From Symsagittifera roscoffensis (taxonomy: Eukaryota > Xenacoelomorpha > Acoela > Convolutidae): a stretch of 64,000 nucleotides of DNA. The stretch is taken from positions 42,890,988 through 42,954,987 of the forward strand of contig NC_087070.1 in the NCBI RefSeq assembly GCF_963678635.1. The letters run 5' to 3'. A program made the translations under genes and the position numbers. This document shows, piece after piece, positions 12,316-22,751 of the stretch. Numbering within the stretch: the first letter of the stretch is position 1; each line of letters starts with the position of its first letter. The notes beneath the pieces are model-generated. The model saw only the letters and a list, made by a program, of their open reading frames with translations. It did no database searches and had not been told where the DNA came from.

Positions 12316-13320
12316 TTATAGATTCAATAGTGACTCTAAAGAATCAAACATGCTGTAGAATCCTAGTGCAGTCACTAGATTCACCTCGGTTCCTCCTTGG
12401 CACTCTGCAATCAGTTCCGTTTCTGTTTTCGCCTGCATCACAATGTTCCCAAACAATATCTTCGATTGCTTGTGTTGTTTCTCCAGGGTCTTTACGCAAT
12501 CCAGACCTCCACAGATGTGACCTTCCAGTCCACAGACCTCTGCCAGACAAGTACCAGGTTTGACCCAGTCCTCTGGTCCCCAGCCAGACAACTCTACTTT
12601 GTCTTCTCCGTTGCACTTAGAGGCTGTCGTCATCAAATTATAGATGATGTTCAGGTCACGCAAGTTACAGTCTGAGTTCAGTTCCCTCTGCACATCTTGT
12701 GTCGCACGTAATATTGAATCAGCGTTGGGACTAGGACACCATGATGGTTTCATGAGTTCCCATACCACCATTAAGCTCGTTCTCAGTAATTCGTCCGAGA
12801 ATCCCAATCCAAATTCCATTCGGTTGTCCGATTTTGGCACTGAAGGTGCAGTAACCTTTTCCTCCAAAACTAGTCCCAGCTTGGTCTGCTGATTAGCAGC
12901 GCTTCTTGACGTCCAGAATCTTAGCAACACTGCTTGCTCGTGATCAAAGAAGCAATCGCGTATGTCTTCATTTAGGAAAGGATTGTACGCCATCCCTACG
13001 ATTCCGGTTACGTAACTGTATGATTTCTTCCTGATCGGTCCACAGTTTTCACTGGACTTCGGCAGTGCTCCCATGGATTTCTTAGTGAGCCTCAGCTCCT
13101 CGTTTGAGAGCCTCCTTTTTTCGTCTGTTTTCTTCATCGATTCTAGTTCCACAGATTCTTTCATATTTACTCGCATTGGTTTGCTCTGATATATGTCCAA
13201 AAGTGCTAGCAAGAGCAATGCTTTTGCTCGTTCATCGCCTTCTCTTAGCATTTTGACACAAGTGAAATCTGTTCTATCATAAACCGAATGAAACAGAGAG
13301 CGTCTCTCCGCTTCGCGCAC
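12316..13320 (-). CDS. Unknown accessory protein of the giant element (334 aa)
   Basis: This is the longest uninterrupted frame in the 3' half of the element. It opens with a charged segment (MREAERRSLFHSVYDRTDF) and a Leu-rich stretch (KALLLLALLDIYQ). It has a Lys/Arg-rich middle and a C-terminal part with several Cys residues (GTCLAEVCGLEGHICGG) that do not form a standard zinc-finger spacing. I recognise no family. Flanking frames with the same strand and composition suggest it is part of a longer broken ORF running from about 14912 to 11074. Confidence 0.5.
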   Translation of the reverse strand: MREAERRSLFHSVYDRTDFTCVKMLREGDERAKALLLLALLDIYQSKPMRVNMKESVELESMKKTDEKRRLSNEELRLTKKSMGALPKSSENCGPIRKKSYSYVTGIVGMAYNPFLNEDIRDCFFDHEQAVLLRFWTSRSAANQQTKLGLVLEEKVTAPSVPKSDNRMEFGLGFSDELLRTSLMVVWELMKPSWCPSPNADSILRATQDVQRELNSDCNLRDLNIIYNLMTTASKCNGEDKVELSGWGPEDWVKPGTCLAEVCGLEGHICGGLDCVKTLEKQHKQSKILFGNIVMQAKTETELIAECQGGTEVNLVTALGFYSMFDSLESLLNL

Positions 13321-13530
13321 GCTACTGCTGCGCCTTCTTGAGTCATCAGATCTCTCACACTCGTCATTAGGAACACCTTTTCTCCCTTCGATCTTTACCT
13401 TTCTTCCGAATCATATTCACCGCGAGTCAGTCCAATCATGCACCAAGCGAACCTGTTCTCACATAGGGTATTGCTATCAGAGCGTGTATTTTCGGCGTGG
13501 TTCTCATTTCTTCTTCGAAGTATCGTAACA

Positions 13531-14316
13531 CTATCGCTCTCCCCTTGGAAGTCTCATCAACTGCTCGATCACTTCCGCGTGCATTTCAGACGATACCAGA
13601 GTCTCGTATGCCTTCTGCTTCAGGGTGGTGTCTTGCATCATCGTCTCCAAATAACCTTCCATGGCACTTTCGTCTTCCAGAGCCATTAAGTGTCCCCTGG
13701 CCGAATTTCTGTACTCCAACATCTCCATGTATCCAACTGCGGGTTCATCAATCGATACAGTTTCCGACACTGTCAGTAGGTTACATTCCACTGGGACTAG
13801 CTGTCCTACGATGCTTCTCTTTTCGTGATTCATGGGAGACGGTTTGAAGTCTTTAAGGGTACTCTCTCCACATTGGCTGAGTATCTCTATTTCTAACGTC
13901 GCTCCAGTCAGAGAGCGGTCACTCTTCTTGGTTTTGTAACTGGCTGATTTTATTCTCGCCATGAGAATGGGTGGCACCATCGCTACGTCAGTCAACACCC
14001 TGTCTGTGCCAGGCAATCGATCATCACCCTGTCCCAAGTCCATAGCTTCTTCGACGCGTTTTCTTTTAGCTGAGTTGAGAATTTTCATCGAGATTTCGGA
14101 ATCCACCTTTGTCTTTACCGTTTCCCTCAATGTCACCTTGCTGCCCAGTTTAACCTTCATTTCATTAATTTTGTCAATCACAATTTTTGATCGCATCGTT
14201 CCCTTCCGGGTTCTTGATAGATATACCACTTCTCCTTTGTCTTCTTTCGGCGTCATCTTGATAGGAGAGTTTGCCTCACTTTTGTCAGTGACCGAGTCAA
14301 TCAACAACTCGCTCAA
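13531..14316 (-). CDS. Unknown accessory protein of the giant element (261 aa)
   Basis: A polar, Lys/Glu/Ser-rich frame with no Cys clusters or membrane segments. It includes KINEMKVKLGSKVTLRETVK and a Met/Glu-rich C-terminus (MEGYLETMMQDTTLKQKAYE). The strand and composition match its neighbours. I recognise no family. It is probably the upstream portion of the same product as 12316-13320. Confidence 0.45.
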   Translation of the reverse strand: MSELLIDSVTDKSEANSPIKMTPKEDKGEVVYLSRTRKGTMRSKIVIDKINEMKVKLGSKVTLRETVKTKVDSEISMKILNSAKRKRVEEAMDLGQGDDRLPGTDRVLTDVAMVPPILMARIKSASYKTKKSDRSLTGATLEIEILSQCGESTLKDFKPSPMNHEKRSIVGQLVPVECNLLTVSETVSIDEPAVGYMEMLEYRNSARGHLMALEDESAMEGYLETMMQDTTLKQKAYETLVSSEMHAEVIEQLMRLPRGER

Positions 14317-14400
14317 TCTCTTTTCACACTCGTCGAGTTCGTCAAGGACTTACCGCATTAGTGGTCGGTTGAGACCTAGTTTCAAAATAGACTGGTTTCC

Positions 14401-14912
14401 TTAGCTCTGAACAACTGTCCAGACCTCTTCCATGAAGGCCATTCTGTCCATTCTGCATCCTGTCCTATTTTTATGGTATCTATGATGCACCTCCCACTCT
14501 TCGCCGGGCAACGTTCCCGAGAAAGATACTCTGGCAGTGCCTTCTATTCTTCTTCTCCTTGGAGGTTCCATCAAGAGTTTCTGTTCGGTATTTTTAGAAT
14601 TGCTCGGAGAGCTGCTCTCCGACAAGTTCCGGTTCGTTCCCATGAAGGCCGACAGGGGTTCCAGCGCGGATGCTCCCTCGTCTGCACGCTCAGTCGTCAC
14701 TTCCAACGTGTTCATGCCGTTTTCAAAATCGCTGAGGAAATTGAAGTCCAGGCTGGACGTCCCTCCTGTCGAAGCCTTATTGTCTTCTTTATGGGGTTAA
14801 TCGGGATCCTGTTGCAGAGGTTCTTCCGATCGACGGCTTCCTCCCTGCCCATCGTCTTGTCTCGGATTCTTTCCTTAGCTTGAGGGCCCTTGCTCTTCAC
14901 CCCTTGCCCCAT
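14401..14912 (-). pseudogene. Unknown accessory protein remnants
   Basis: Two overlapping minus-strand frames (14712-14912 and 14401-14715) are offset by a frameshift. They encode basic and Ser-rich peptides (EPPRRRRIEGTARVSFSG). No domain is recognised. They likely continue upstream of 13531-14316. Confidence 0.35.
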
Positions 14913-15491
14913 CAGGAAATTTCAGTACACTTAGCCTGCCAACTGACTGATTTTCCTCCTCTCCATGAACTACTTTGACTTCTTCATGGCCGAAAGGTTC
15001 TAGCATGGTTCTAGTCTGTAGTGTTCCTCCCAACGTTAACTCTGGTTTTACACTCGTTAAGATTAGGGAGACTTCCGAAAGTCAGCCTTGCCTCTCATAA
15101 TCATAGGCGCTAAATCCAGTTTCGCCTATTACTCGTCAAACCTCCCAGGCTTCTGAGTCGCTGCATTGTTCATTCGTCTCCTAGTTGCTTTATCCGTGTA
15201 AGCAAACTGCGTATACTGCAGCATTGTGGTATTTCTGCCCAAAAAACACGGGTGCATCGTTTCAGAGAATTTCGCAATTCTCCTTTTCGTTAGTCTCAAA
15301 AGCTCCCATCCTAGGGGTTTGCACTGCAGAGACTGCTCCGAGCAGCATCCTTTTTATCAGAGCGAATTCAGGGATTTCCTCTGGCAGTTTCTTGTAATCA
15401 CCCCCAGCCTTTAGTCTCTTCTATCACCTTATGGTACGCTCCATTAGATGAGGAATTCTCGTGATCTCGCCATTCGTTTTATCATGCGGCC
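14913..15491 (-). other. Interrupted stretch within the giant element
   Basis: No long minus-strand frame is present. The plus-strand frames here are low-quality shadows. It is probably decayed accessory coding sequence. Confidence 0.3.
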
Positions 15492-16540
15492 TTAAGTTCC
15501 AAAGCTTTGCGAACAACTCGATGTGTCCTCTGTCCACTTGTCCCATAAAATCACGGAATTGATCGTCAAAATATTGACCGTCATCTCTGGCTCCGATATC
15601 TTTGCAAACAAAAGGTCTTCGCTCATGAGCTCTCGCAGTACATGCTGCTTACACCAATTCAGCGCACTCCCGTCCACTGCTGATATGAGGTTCATGTGCA
15701 GCACCGACCTCCTGTATGCTTCCACCTCAACATCAAGGAACGCGAACGTGACTGCAGGTCCATATTTGACCGTCACGAACTCCGTGGCTCCTCTGATCAA
15801 TGCTAAGGGATCGGTCCTCATAGCTTAGCTCAGATCAGTTAGCAGGGGCAAGCCCCCAACATGACGTCGTACGTCTTCCTACCTCTGAATCGTTTCATCC
15901 TCTCCTGTTCCCAAGCGATTCTGCTGCAGGAGGTACTGGATAAGAGTATGTCGCAATTCTCTTATCTTGTTCCAGGAATTCATAGATCGCTTCACGTCGA
16001 ACTTCCTCACGTTCTCTCTCATCTGCTCCGGATAGCATGTCAAATTCATCAATCCTCCCAAGTTTCCTTGCGTTATCGCGATCAACGTTAGAAGCCCGTC
16101 TAATCGCAAATTCTGCACTCCTTCGGTGATTAGTATCGCTTGTCCTTTCACAAAGTTCTCTGCTCCAAACGTCACGAACAGGGCTAGTAATTCAACGATC
16201 GATACTTCTACGACTGCTTGGAGGAATTGTTTTTTTTTATCGGATATCGAGAAAGCGAGGGGTAAATTTTCGCAAAGAAGGACGCGGTCCATCCGGCTCC
16301 TAGCCCTTCCAGCATGCTGTCAGTCCGGTCAAAGCCTTCTTCTCCCTTTTTATTCTGTGTCCAGAAAGCTTCCAGGATCACTTGGCACACTCTGTTCACG
16401 AACTCGGCTGATTTCTCTTCAGCATTTTCGGCTAGGTTTACCCTGTCACTAAGTAGGCATGGATTTTGCTGATCATCACTGGGCCTCGCTCGAAAGCATC
16501 CGCGCCCAATGCTGCTATCCGAGGAGTCAAGTGCAGCCAC
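15492..16540 (-). pseudogene. Unknown accessory protein remnants (three frames)
   Basis: Minus-strand frames 16208-16540, 15879-16292 and 15492-15821 overlap or abut with frame changes and look like one protein. The first has SAEFVNRVCQVILEAFW and LEGLGAGWTASFFAK. The second is largely helical and hydrophobic (VVEVSIVELLALFVTFGAEN). The third contains FLDVEVEAYRRSVLHMNL. I recognise no domain. They follow directly downstream of the second SGNH-like module. Confidence 0.45.
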
Positions 16541-16695
16541 TTATTAGCCTCTGGTTTTACTCTCAAAACCATCGCTTCCAAGTGAGCGTTGGTCTCCTTG
16601 GAAGTCTTCCTTCTCTCTCCTTCCTCCTTTATTTCTATTCCTCGGAGCCATTGAAATCGCTACGATCAGTCTATCGTCATCGTTCATTCCTGGTT

Positions 16696-17349
16696 TCAGT
16701 TTGAGATGTCGGTTGAAGTTCCATCGTCGGACAGTTCCATCCCCAGTATCTCGTCTAACACTAACATGTGTAGTGAATGGTCCTTAAACCCTCGCATCGA
16801 ATTCGAGATTTCAGACCACACCGTAGGTAACTCAGCCCTTAGTGGCCTCATATTCTCCATCTCTATTCCGCGATTTGGGGCAGAAACGATCGCATATACA
16901 AAATTCAGTCCATCCGGGAGCTGTGCATATACCGGAGACAGTGCAAACACGGCTTTCGGTGTTATTTTGGTGAAGGCACCTTCTTTCAGGGTGTCAATTA
17001 TTTCACCCATTGATTCAACGATATCCTTTATAGCTGGCCATACAGCGTCTTCGGCTGTCTTAGGGTCTCTGAGTCTGCTAAGGAAACCCCTACTTTGTAG
17101 ATGCTCGTTCATGCCAGCAAATACGATTGTGATTGGGTTCATTTCTGTCGGTAGTTGTATCCCGATTGCCATGGACACAGACTGCATTATGTCCAAGTCG
17201 ACCGCTGCCAACATTATAACATCAGGCCAAAACAGAGATTTGGAGGTATACACGAAGTCTGAGTTCGCGACTCTCACAATCTTTGCCTTCCTCATTTCTG
17301 CTTTGTCATACGCAGCAAAGATGGTGTCATCTTTCTTGATCGCCTTCAA
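16696..17349 (-). CDS. Accessory protein segment with an SGNH-like GxNEH motif
   Basis: A 217-aa frame. Around residues 73-88 it has a hydrophobic beta strand followed by GMNEHLQSRG (VFAGMNEH), which resembles the block III turn (G-x-N-D) of SGNH hydrolases. It also has a predicted strand-helix alternation (AVFALSPVYAQLPDG; NFVYAIVSAPN; LHMLVLDEILG). There is no clear nucleophile Ser or terminal DxxH in the frame. The product is probably the C-terminal part of the protein at 17501-19546. The SGNH link is inference from a short motif and context. Confidence 0.4.
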   Translation of the reverse strand: MKAIKKDDTIFAAYDKAEMRKAKIVRVANSDFVYTSKSLFWPDVIMLAAVDLDIMQSVSMAIGIQLPTEMNPITIVFAGMNEHLQSRGFLSRLRDPKTAEDAVWPAIKDIVESMGEIIDTLKEGAFTKITPKAVFALSPVYAQLPDGLNFVYAIVSAPNRGIEMENMRPLRAELPTVWSEISNSMRGFKDHSLHMLVLDEILGMELSDDGTSTDISN

Positions 17350-17500
17350 TCAACTGTATCTCTGAACATCACCTTCTTGATTCACTTATTTCGGGTACGC
17401 TCTTTTTTTACATGACCTGGGGTTGCTTTTATCTGTCTGAACATTTTTTCATGTTTCCTATTGGTGCCCTCGTCGTCAGAAATATTTCGGGTCTTTCTTC

Positions 17501-18136
17501 TCAATTTCTCTCATCGTGATTCAGTTTCACATCTTGCAATGGTCTTGCAATTACTGAACTCACTGTTTTGTTTGAGGGCAGTCCCTCTAAGTCGGCAAAT
17601 CTCAAGGCGGTCGTAGAGCTGAAGTTTATGCCAGCTGCTATCAACCAGTCCACGTTTGTTATTGAGTACAGTCCGTTGACAGATAATATCGCTCCATTCA
17701 ACATCCTCATGGCATCTGCTGCAAATCTCACTGTTTTAAGATTCATATTCATCGGGTCCTGTTTTTACACGTGCCAGGGAGAAGGTATGGGCCTCAGCCA
17801 CATCAAAGAGCTCCTGTCTGGACGTCGCTCCTCTCGGCTGGTAACCGTTGTCTCTGATCTTGTCTCTGATCTCGAGGTGCTAGTCGTCTCCACGGTCGGA
17901 ATGACAGGTCCTAATCTTCGTCTTGGATAGACGGTTCTTCTCATTGGCGCTTCACCCAATCGATCTTGTACATCTGTCCTTTGCCCTGGCTCGCTAGAGC
18001 TTTGCGGCCTGTAGTTCACGGCAGGAACCGTTCCCAAACGTGTTTCTAAGTTGAGGGGCACAAAGGTTGAAATTGCCGGCTCATTCGTGGTTTCTTTCTT
18101 CTTCAGCACTCCCGCGTCAAAGAACTCGACTTCCAT
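17501..18136 (-). pseudogene. Linker region between SGNH-like modules
   Basis: Frames 17765-18136 and 17501-17752 hold a Thr/Ser/Arg-rich, apparently disordered segment (ETTSTSRSETRSETTVTS) and then a short hydrophobic segment (LYSITNVDWLIAAGINF). They lie between the SGNH-like module at 18170-18599 and the segment at 16696-17349 and are most likely part of one broken polyprotein. Confidence 0.45.
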
Positions 18137-18169
18137 TTCATCCAGTTGCTCCTGGAAGACTCAGTTCAA

Positions 18170-18599
18170 TCAGGCTTGTCCTTCAATGCTATCAAAATTG
18201 ATCCCATCGGTGGTTAGTCTGGCCTGATCCATGGTTCTCAGCTCGTGTTCAATGTCCATAAGAATCATCCGTCCAGCATTCCGACTCGCCAGATTCCCCA
18301 TTATATTGTTCCACCTGATGACTTCTTCATTATGTCTTCTCCCTGTCGCCGTCAACGTTTTCGTGCTCAAGGGTACGGTGCGCCCGCTTGACTTTATGCT
18401 AGAGAGTAGTAAATATGCACACCATCATCGACTCCCATTGTGCCTCTTCCTCATCCGAGCCTCTTGATACATTGTTCGTCCCTATTAGAATCATTGTTTT
18501 AGGGATCCTTCCTGGGTTCATCAGCTCCACCATCCAAAATAGCTGGGCTATCTCTGCACCTCCAAAGGCCATTACCGTAGTAATCCAGGAGGTACTCAA
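18170..18599 (-). pseudogene. SGNH/GDSL-hydrolase-like module of the giant element
   Basis: Two frames (18399-18599, then 18170-18370) together cover the core of an SGNH-type fold. The strand ends in MILIGTNNVSRGSDEE, which fits the block III G-x-N turn. Downstream, LTTDGINFDSIEGQ fits the block V D-G-x-H region. The catalytic His position reads Asn here (DGIN), so this copy may be inactive. No block I GDS was identified in the degraded upstream sequence. SGNH hydrolases remove acyl groups from lipids, sugars or proteins. The substrate here is unknown. Confidence 0.5.
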
Positions 18600-19546
18600 A
18601 TTCTGGAGTACTCAAAGCTATCACGATGTCCCAAGCTAAGATGTGATGTCCCATGTGGCGGTTGCTGCAGGTTTACGGCTGGGCTCCAAATGGATCGATT
18701 GAAGCAGGCTCGCGTATCCATGTCCGGAACTCCTGTGAAGCTATATTTCAGTTGGTTGTTTTTCTGCACATCAATAACTCGGAACACTTTCTTCATCGGC
18801 ATTTCTCGTATCTTTCTTTCTGGGACCTTAGAGCTCTTTGTCGGTAACGTTGTATCACTAACTCCCGTTTTCGTCATCGTCTTTTGGGAGAGTTGTAATC
18901 TGCCCGTATCATCGATTGTTCCATAGGGTGCAGTCACCCCAGAACCTGGCGCATTCCTATTAGCGACCAATCGTCCAGCTGTTTCTATCAATTTTCTCAC
19001 GGTTTGTTCCACGACTGGGTCCCCTAGGGTATCACTCGGGTCCGTCAAAAGTTCCCTCGGGGACTGCCCACGAGGAATATTCCTTGAAGGTATTACTTTT
19101 TTTACGGCTGTCGTCAACGCCAGTCGCTCCGATTGCTCTTTGTACTCTCGCCTCAAGCGCTCTATTTCTTCACCCTGTTTCTTGTTATAATCTTCAAACA
19201 GTCTCTTCCCCATGTCTCTGTCTTCTTTCGTACTGAGCATGGTTTTGGTCATTTCGTCCAGCTCCCTTCTGGTCTTCTCCAGTTCTTCTACCGTTCCGTT
19301 AAGGTCTTGCATGGTTTCGTTCGTCTGAACCTCTTCCTCTACTCTCGCCCTCCTTGGTGGCACAGCTACTCTCAGTTGTGATTTAGACGAGGCAGCCTCG
19401 CTGTTCATCTCCTGATGCATTCTTCTCAGACCAGGCCTAGGCTTCGTTGGCAGAGGCATCTCGCCTGGTTGGTATGTCTGGGAAATTCCCAATCCAGGCT
19501 CGTTCGCCAAGTCAGGCTCGTTCCTGAGAGAGTCCCGTTTCTCCAC
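18596..19546 (-). CDS. Long coiled-coil accessory protein (316 aa)
   Basis: The open frame has a Pro-rich N-terminus (GEMPLPTKPRPGLRRMH) and a clear heptad-like coiled coil at about residues 80-145 (VEELEKTRRELDEMTKTML; EEIERLRREYKEQSERL). A Pro/Thr-rich linker and a conserved-looking basic segment (RKIREMPMKKVFRVIDV) follow. It probably reads on, after a frameshift near 18596, into the SGNH-like module. A coiled coil upstream of a hydrolase fold suggests a gag-like or scaffolding role, but this is inference. Confidence 0.55.
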   Translation of the reverse strand: MEKRDSLRNEPDLANEPGLGISQTYQPGEMPLPTKPRPGLRRMHQEMNSEAASSKSQLRVAVPPRRARVEEEVQTNETMQDLNGTVEELEKTRRELDEMTKTMLSTKEDRDMGKRLFEDYNKKQGEEIERLRREYKEQSERLALTTAVKKVIPSRNIPRGQSPRELLTDPSDTLGDPVVEQTVRKLIETAGRLVANRNAPGSGVTAPYGTIDDTGRLQLSQKTMTKTGVSDTTLPTKSSKVPERKIREMPMKKVFRVIDVQKNNQLKYSFTGVPDMDTRACFNRSIWSPAVNLQQPPHGTSHLSLGHRDSFEYSRI

Positions 19547-19726
19547 CTCATTACCCTCATGTTGGGGCGGTCTAGTCCTCCTCTTTCTCCATATGCTGCC
19601 ATCAATAAGACTTTCGTGGGGCGGTCCCCACAGTTATCATGCCCCAAGATGTTTATTAAGGCGGGCAGCAACATGACTACCTCTGGGTCCTCCGGAGCAA
19701 AGTCTCATTTCATCAGCCGACGATAG
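19426..19726 (-). pseudogene. N-terminal remnant of the coiled-coil protein
   Basis: A minus-strand frame at 19426-19674 overlaps the 316-aa frame out of phase. It encodes MLLPALINILGHDNCGDRPT and could be the start of the same protein before a frameshift. No domain is recognised. Confidence 0.35.
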
Positions 19727-20185
19727 ATCGCATCTATCAACAGTCCTACGTACGCCTATGCCAGGTCCATCAATTCGCTCCAGTTGAAGTTGTCCATGTA
19801 TCTTCAGATTCGATTCTATTATCAGTTTGATGATATGATATCAAGTGAATAATTAAACGATCAATCAGAATCTAGAAAAGAGGTCACGAATATCACATTT
19901 GTCTATTTTACTCTAATTTTATATTAAAATTTATTTAAATCATTTGGATAAAAAGATTTTGATCCTAAAAAGTATTAAAATCAGTTTGTTGCTAAAATTT
20001 TGGAATTCGACCTAAGAATGGACAGTCCAATTTATGGATCTAATCCTAAGATCGTCATTCGGTTATTCAAGGTCACTAATCCCTTCTGACCCAGGATCTT
20101 AGTAACAAAACACATAACATAACATAACACAAATATCCCACACAACACACGATTAGTATGACGCCTTCCTGCATGCAACCTAAAC
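19727..20185. other. Non-coding gap between the macro-domain ORF and the coiled-coil ORF
   Basis: This AT-rich stretch has no open frame on either strand and a CATAACATAACA repeat near 20109. It could be an internal leader for a second transcript or a junction of two nested elements. No LTR match was seen. Confidence 0.4.
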
Positions 20186-20946
20186 TCAGCCTATACTTAA
20201 ATAATAATTCTTATGTAAGTATACTTGTATATTAGTATCAGAGAAGATTACGTGTATCAGTGCATACCGCTCCCGTGGATGCAGTCGTTCCCGGCTCGGA
20301 TCGTACACTGGAAGCGAGAGTTCCTTCATTTTCCTTTCCACAAGAAAATTTCTCAATCTCGTCATGGACAAGACTAGGTTTTCCGGGTCCACGTGCCGCT
20401 TCTCCGTCGCCCTCGTCACCAAGAAGCATAAGTACTTTCCCGGTATCTGTGACGCCGCCGGAGGCAAAGCTGCTACGCCTCCTATTCCTGGTCTTTGCTT
20501 CCAAAGGATTTCGATGTTTTTATATTCTCTCTTAAAATCCGCTGCTAACGCTGTCTTTAAACTCATGTCTGCTGTGATTGCTATCGCACATGTTCTATTT
20601 GTGAGTATGAAATCACTGTCTGTTAGTATTATGTTACTTGAATATTCATTTGGTAAGTTAAAATATGACTCAACTACCCTGCCTATGTCAGGTTTCTTAG
20701 GTTTTTCGCCTGTTTCTGCTTCTAAGTCTCCTGTTTCTCTTGCTATTCTTAATTTTTTTATTATCAATTTTTCAGTGTGGGTAAGTCCTACCCCCACTTT
20801 CCGGACACAAATATCCATCGACTCGAGGTTGGAAGCAGGAATGAGTAATTGCCCTTCCTGGAAGCCCAGGATGGATCATCCTTTTCGGTTTTTATGTATT
20901 TCATGCCTTCACGATCTACAGCTTGAATCGTAACACTGGTCTCCAT
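20186..20946 (-). pseudogene. Macro-domain-like protein encoded downstream of integrase
   Basis: The frame at 20186-20818 continues, through a frameshift near 20800, from an ATG at 20946. After a charged N-terminal part it follows the layout of a TARG1-like macro domain: ITADMSLKTALAADFKREY (the AHCISADMSL...FKR region), then GGVAAL, then GKYLCFLVTRATEKRHVDPE (strand plus K-x-P-T region), then LVLSMTRLRNFLVERKMKEL and IHVIFSDTNIQVYLH. Macro domains bind or remove ADP-ribose. The usual Gly-rich loop after the SLP strand reads LPVYDPSRERL, so binding may be lost or changed. Its place directly after integrase suggests element cargo rather than a host gene. Confidence 0.7.
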
Positions 20947-20970
20947 TGGGTCTGGCGAAATTTCATTCTG

Positions 20971-21261
20971 TCATTCCAAGCCACGCAGTTTCGTCAAGTT
21001 TTGTTCAAAGGATTGCTGTTGCTCGTCGTCGAACTCTACCTCGGGCTTGGACCGGTCATCGACCCACTCCTCGTCGTGATCGTCGACTATGTCTATGTCC
21101 TGTGACACATTTATTTCTTCTAGATCCACTACTTCTTCCACTATCTTCTTCAGATCTATCCTGTCCACTACGAAGTCATCTCCGTAAAGATTAAATTTCT
21201 TCGTGAGTCTTGTCCTGTCACTCTGTCGAGTCTGTATCGTAAACGGAAGATCTGGTTCCAA
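20971..21261 (-). pseudogene. Acidic C-terminal tail of the pol polyprotein
   Basis: A 96-codon frame, strongly acidic in its second half (VVDLEEINVSQDIDIVDDHD, EEWVDD). It follows the integrase C-terminal domain with a short gap and precedes the macro ORF. It is likely the end of the integrase product after a frameshift at about 21270. Confidence 0.5.
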
Positions 21262-21275
21262 ATTGTTGGGGACCT

Positions 21276-22733
21276 CTATTTGTTCGGGGTCTTGCCAGTC
21301 CTCCTCTGCGTACGGTAAGGTTTCTTCATCTGCTTCATTCCTCTCGTTGGGTCCAGGTCCAGTGGTGGACTTGATTCTTCCTCTACGACCTCATTCCCAT
21401 CGTTCTTTATCCTGGTGCTTTTCTCATTGACCTCACAGGCAGGGTTCATCATCAGATAATCCCCCTCTTCCATGTCTCCAGGTATACACCAGTCTTCTGT
21501 CGAGGGGTTGTGTGGCTTATTGTTCTCGCAGTGAGCGGCTCGGCCAGTACTCAGTCTATAAAAGCGTCCCTCCTGGTGTACTTCCTTAATCATGAAGGGT
21601 CCCCTCCACTTCTTTAGGAGCTTTTTCGTTCCTTTCGGTGGTATAACGTTTTGAAATACCCATACGTAGTCTCCTACCGAGTAAGCTTTTGCACCAGCTG
21701 CTTTTTTATCGAATCTTTTCCTCTGTCTTGCCTGTGCCTGCTGAGTGTTCCGTTTACACAAGTCGTTTAGTTCTTGTTGACGTCTAATCACATCCCTTAT
21801 GTAGACTTGTGGTGATGTTTTCTTTCCCTCATACTCTGAGTAAAAGAAAGTCAAGCGCAAAGATTTCACGTGTCCGGTCAACATCCTGTGTGGACTAACT
21901 CCGGTGGTGGAGTGTTGCGTACTGTTGTAAGCTCCCATCAACTGTGGAAGATATCTATCCCAATCGGTCGTCTACCTGGAACAATATACCCTCAGCATCG
22001 GCACTAACGTTCGATTTTGCCTTTCCACTAAGCCATTCGTCTGGGGATGGTATGTCGTGGAGTGAGCTTGAGCCACCTCTGAACGTCTCATGAGCTCTTT
22101 CGTAAGTTCTCCCACGAAAGCCGTTCCGTTATCCGATTGAAACGTCATCGGACAACCATGTCTCGCTATCCACGTATTGATCAGGTGATTGCACGTCTCT
22201 TCTGCTGAGGCAGTTATGCAGGCCACGGCCTCTGCATACTTCGTGAATTGATCTATCATGACCAAGACTTGATTGTAACCACTGTTTGTCATACATATCT
22301 TTTGGTGATCAATCTGCACCACCTCGTTGAATTCAGATGACTCGATCGACCGCAAGGGAAATCGCAATTTCCTTGGATCCTTTACCTGTTGGCATGAGCG
22401 ACATGCTGTTACCCACTTCTCGCACGCCTTTTTCATTCCAGGCCATTCAAAGCGTTTACTCTGGTATACTTTGTCGATTCCGTGATGGCCCATCTGATCA
22501 TGTGACCTGAATAAAAGTTCTGTCTGATAGAGTTGCGGCAACACTATCGCGTGATATTTGTACAGGACCTTGTCTTCTTCTCTTCTCTTACAAACCACAA
22601 TTCCGTCCTTGTTCAGATACAACCTTCCCTCTTTCTGCATAAAGTACTGTCTCAGAATGCGGTGACTGTCTTCCTCCAGGTCACCTTTGTCCGGAGCTCC
22701 ATTTTCGATCCAACTTTTCAGGTTGCTCGTCAT
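21276..22733 (-). pseudogene. Ty3/gypsy-like integrase
   Basis: Two frames (21972-22733, 21276-21941) separated by a ~30-base break encode an integrase. The zinc-binding N-domain is seen as HDQMGHHG with CRSCQQ. The catalytic core follows with D in VVQIDHQKI, D in FQSDNGTAF and E in GLVERQNRTL. After the break come NSTQHSTTGVSPHRMLTG and a C-terminal SH3/chromo-like region (YSVGDYVWV, KKWRGPFMIKEV), typical of gypsy integrases. It would insert the cDNA into host DNA. The break makes this copy inactive. Confidence 0.88.
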
Positions 22734-22751
22734 GCAGTCTTTTCTCTGCGC

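Noticed and set aside
16706-17365. 219-codon plus-strand frame
   Set aside because: It lies opposite the 217-aa accessory frame, has Ser/Ile-rich composition typical of a reverse-strand shadow, and fits no gene context on that strand.
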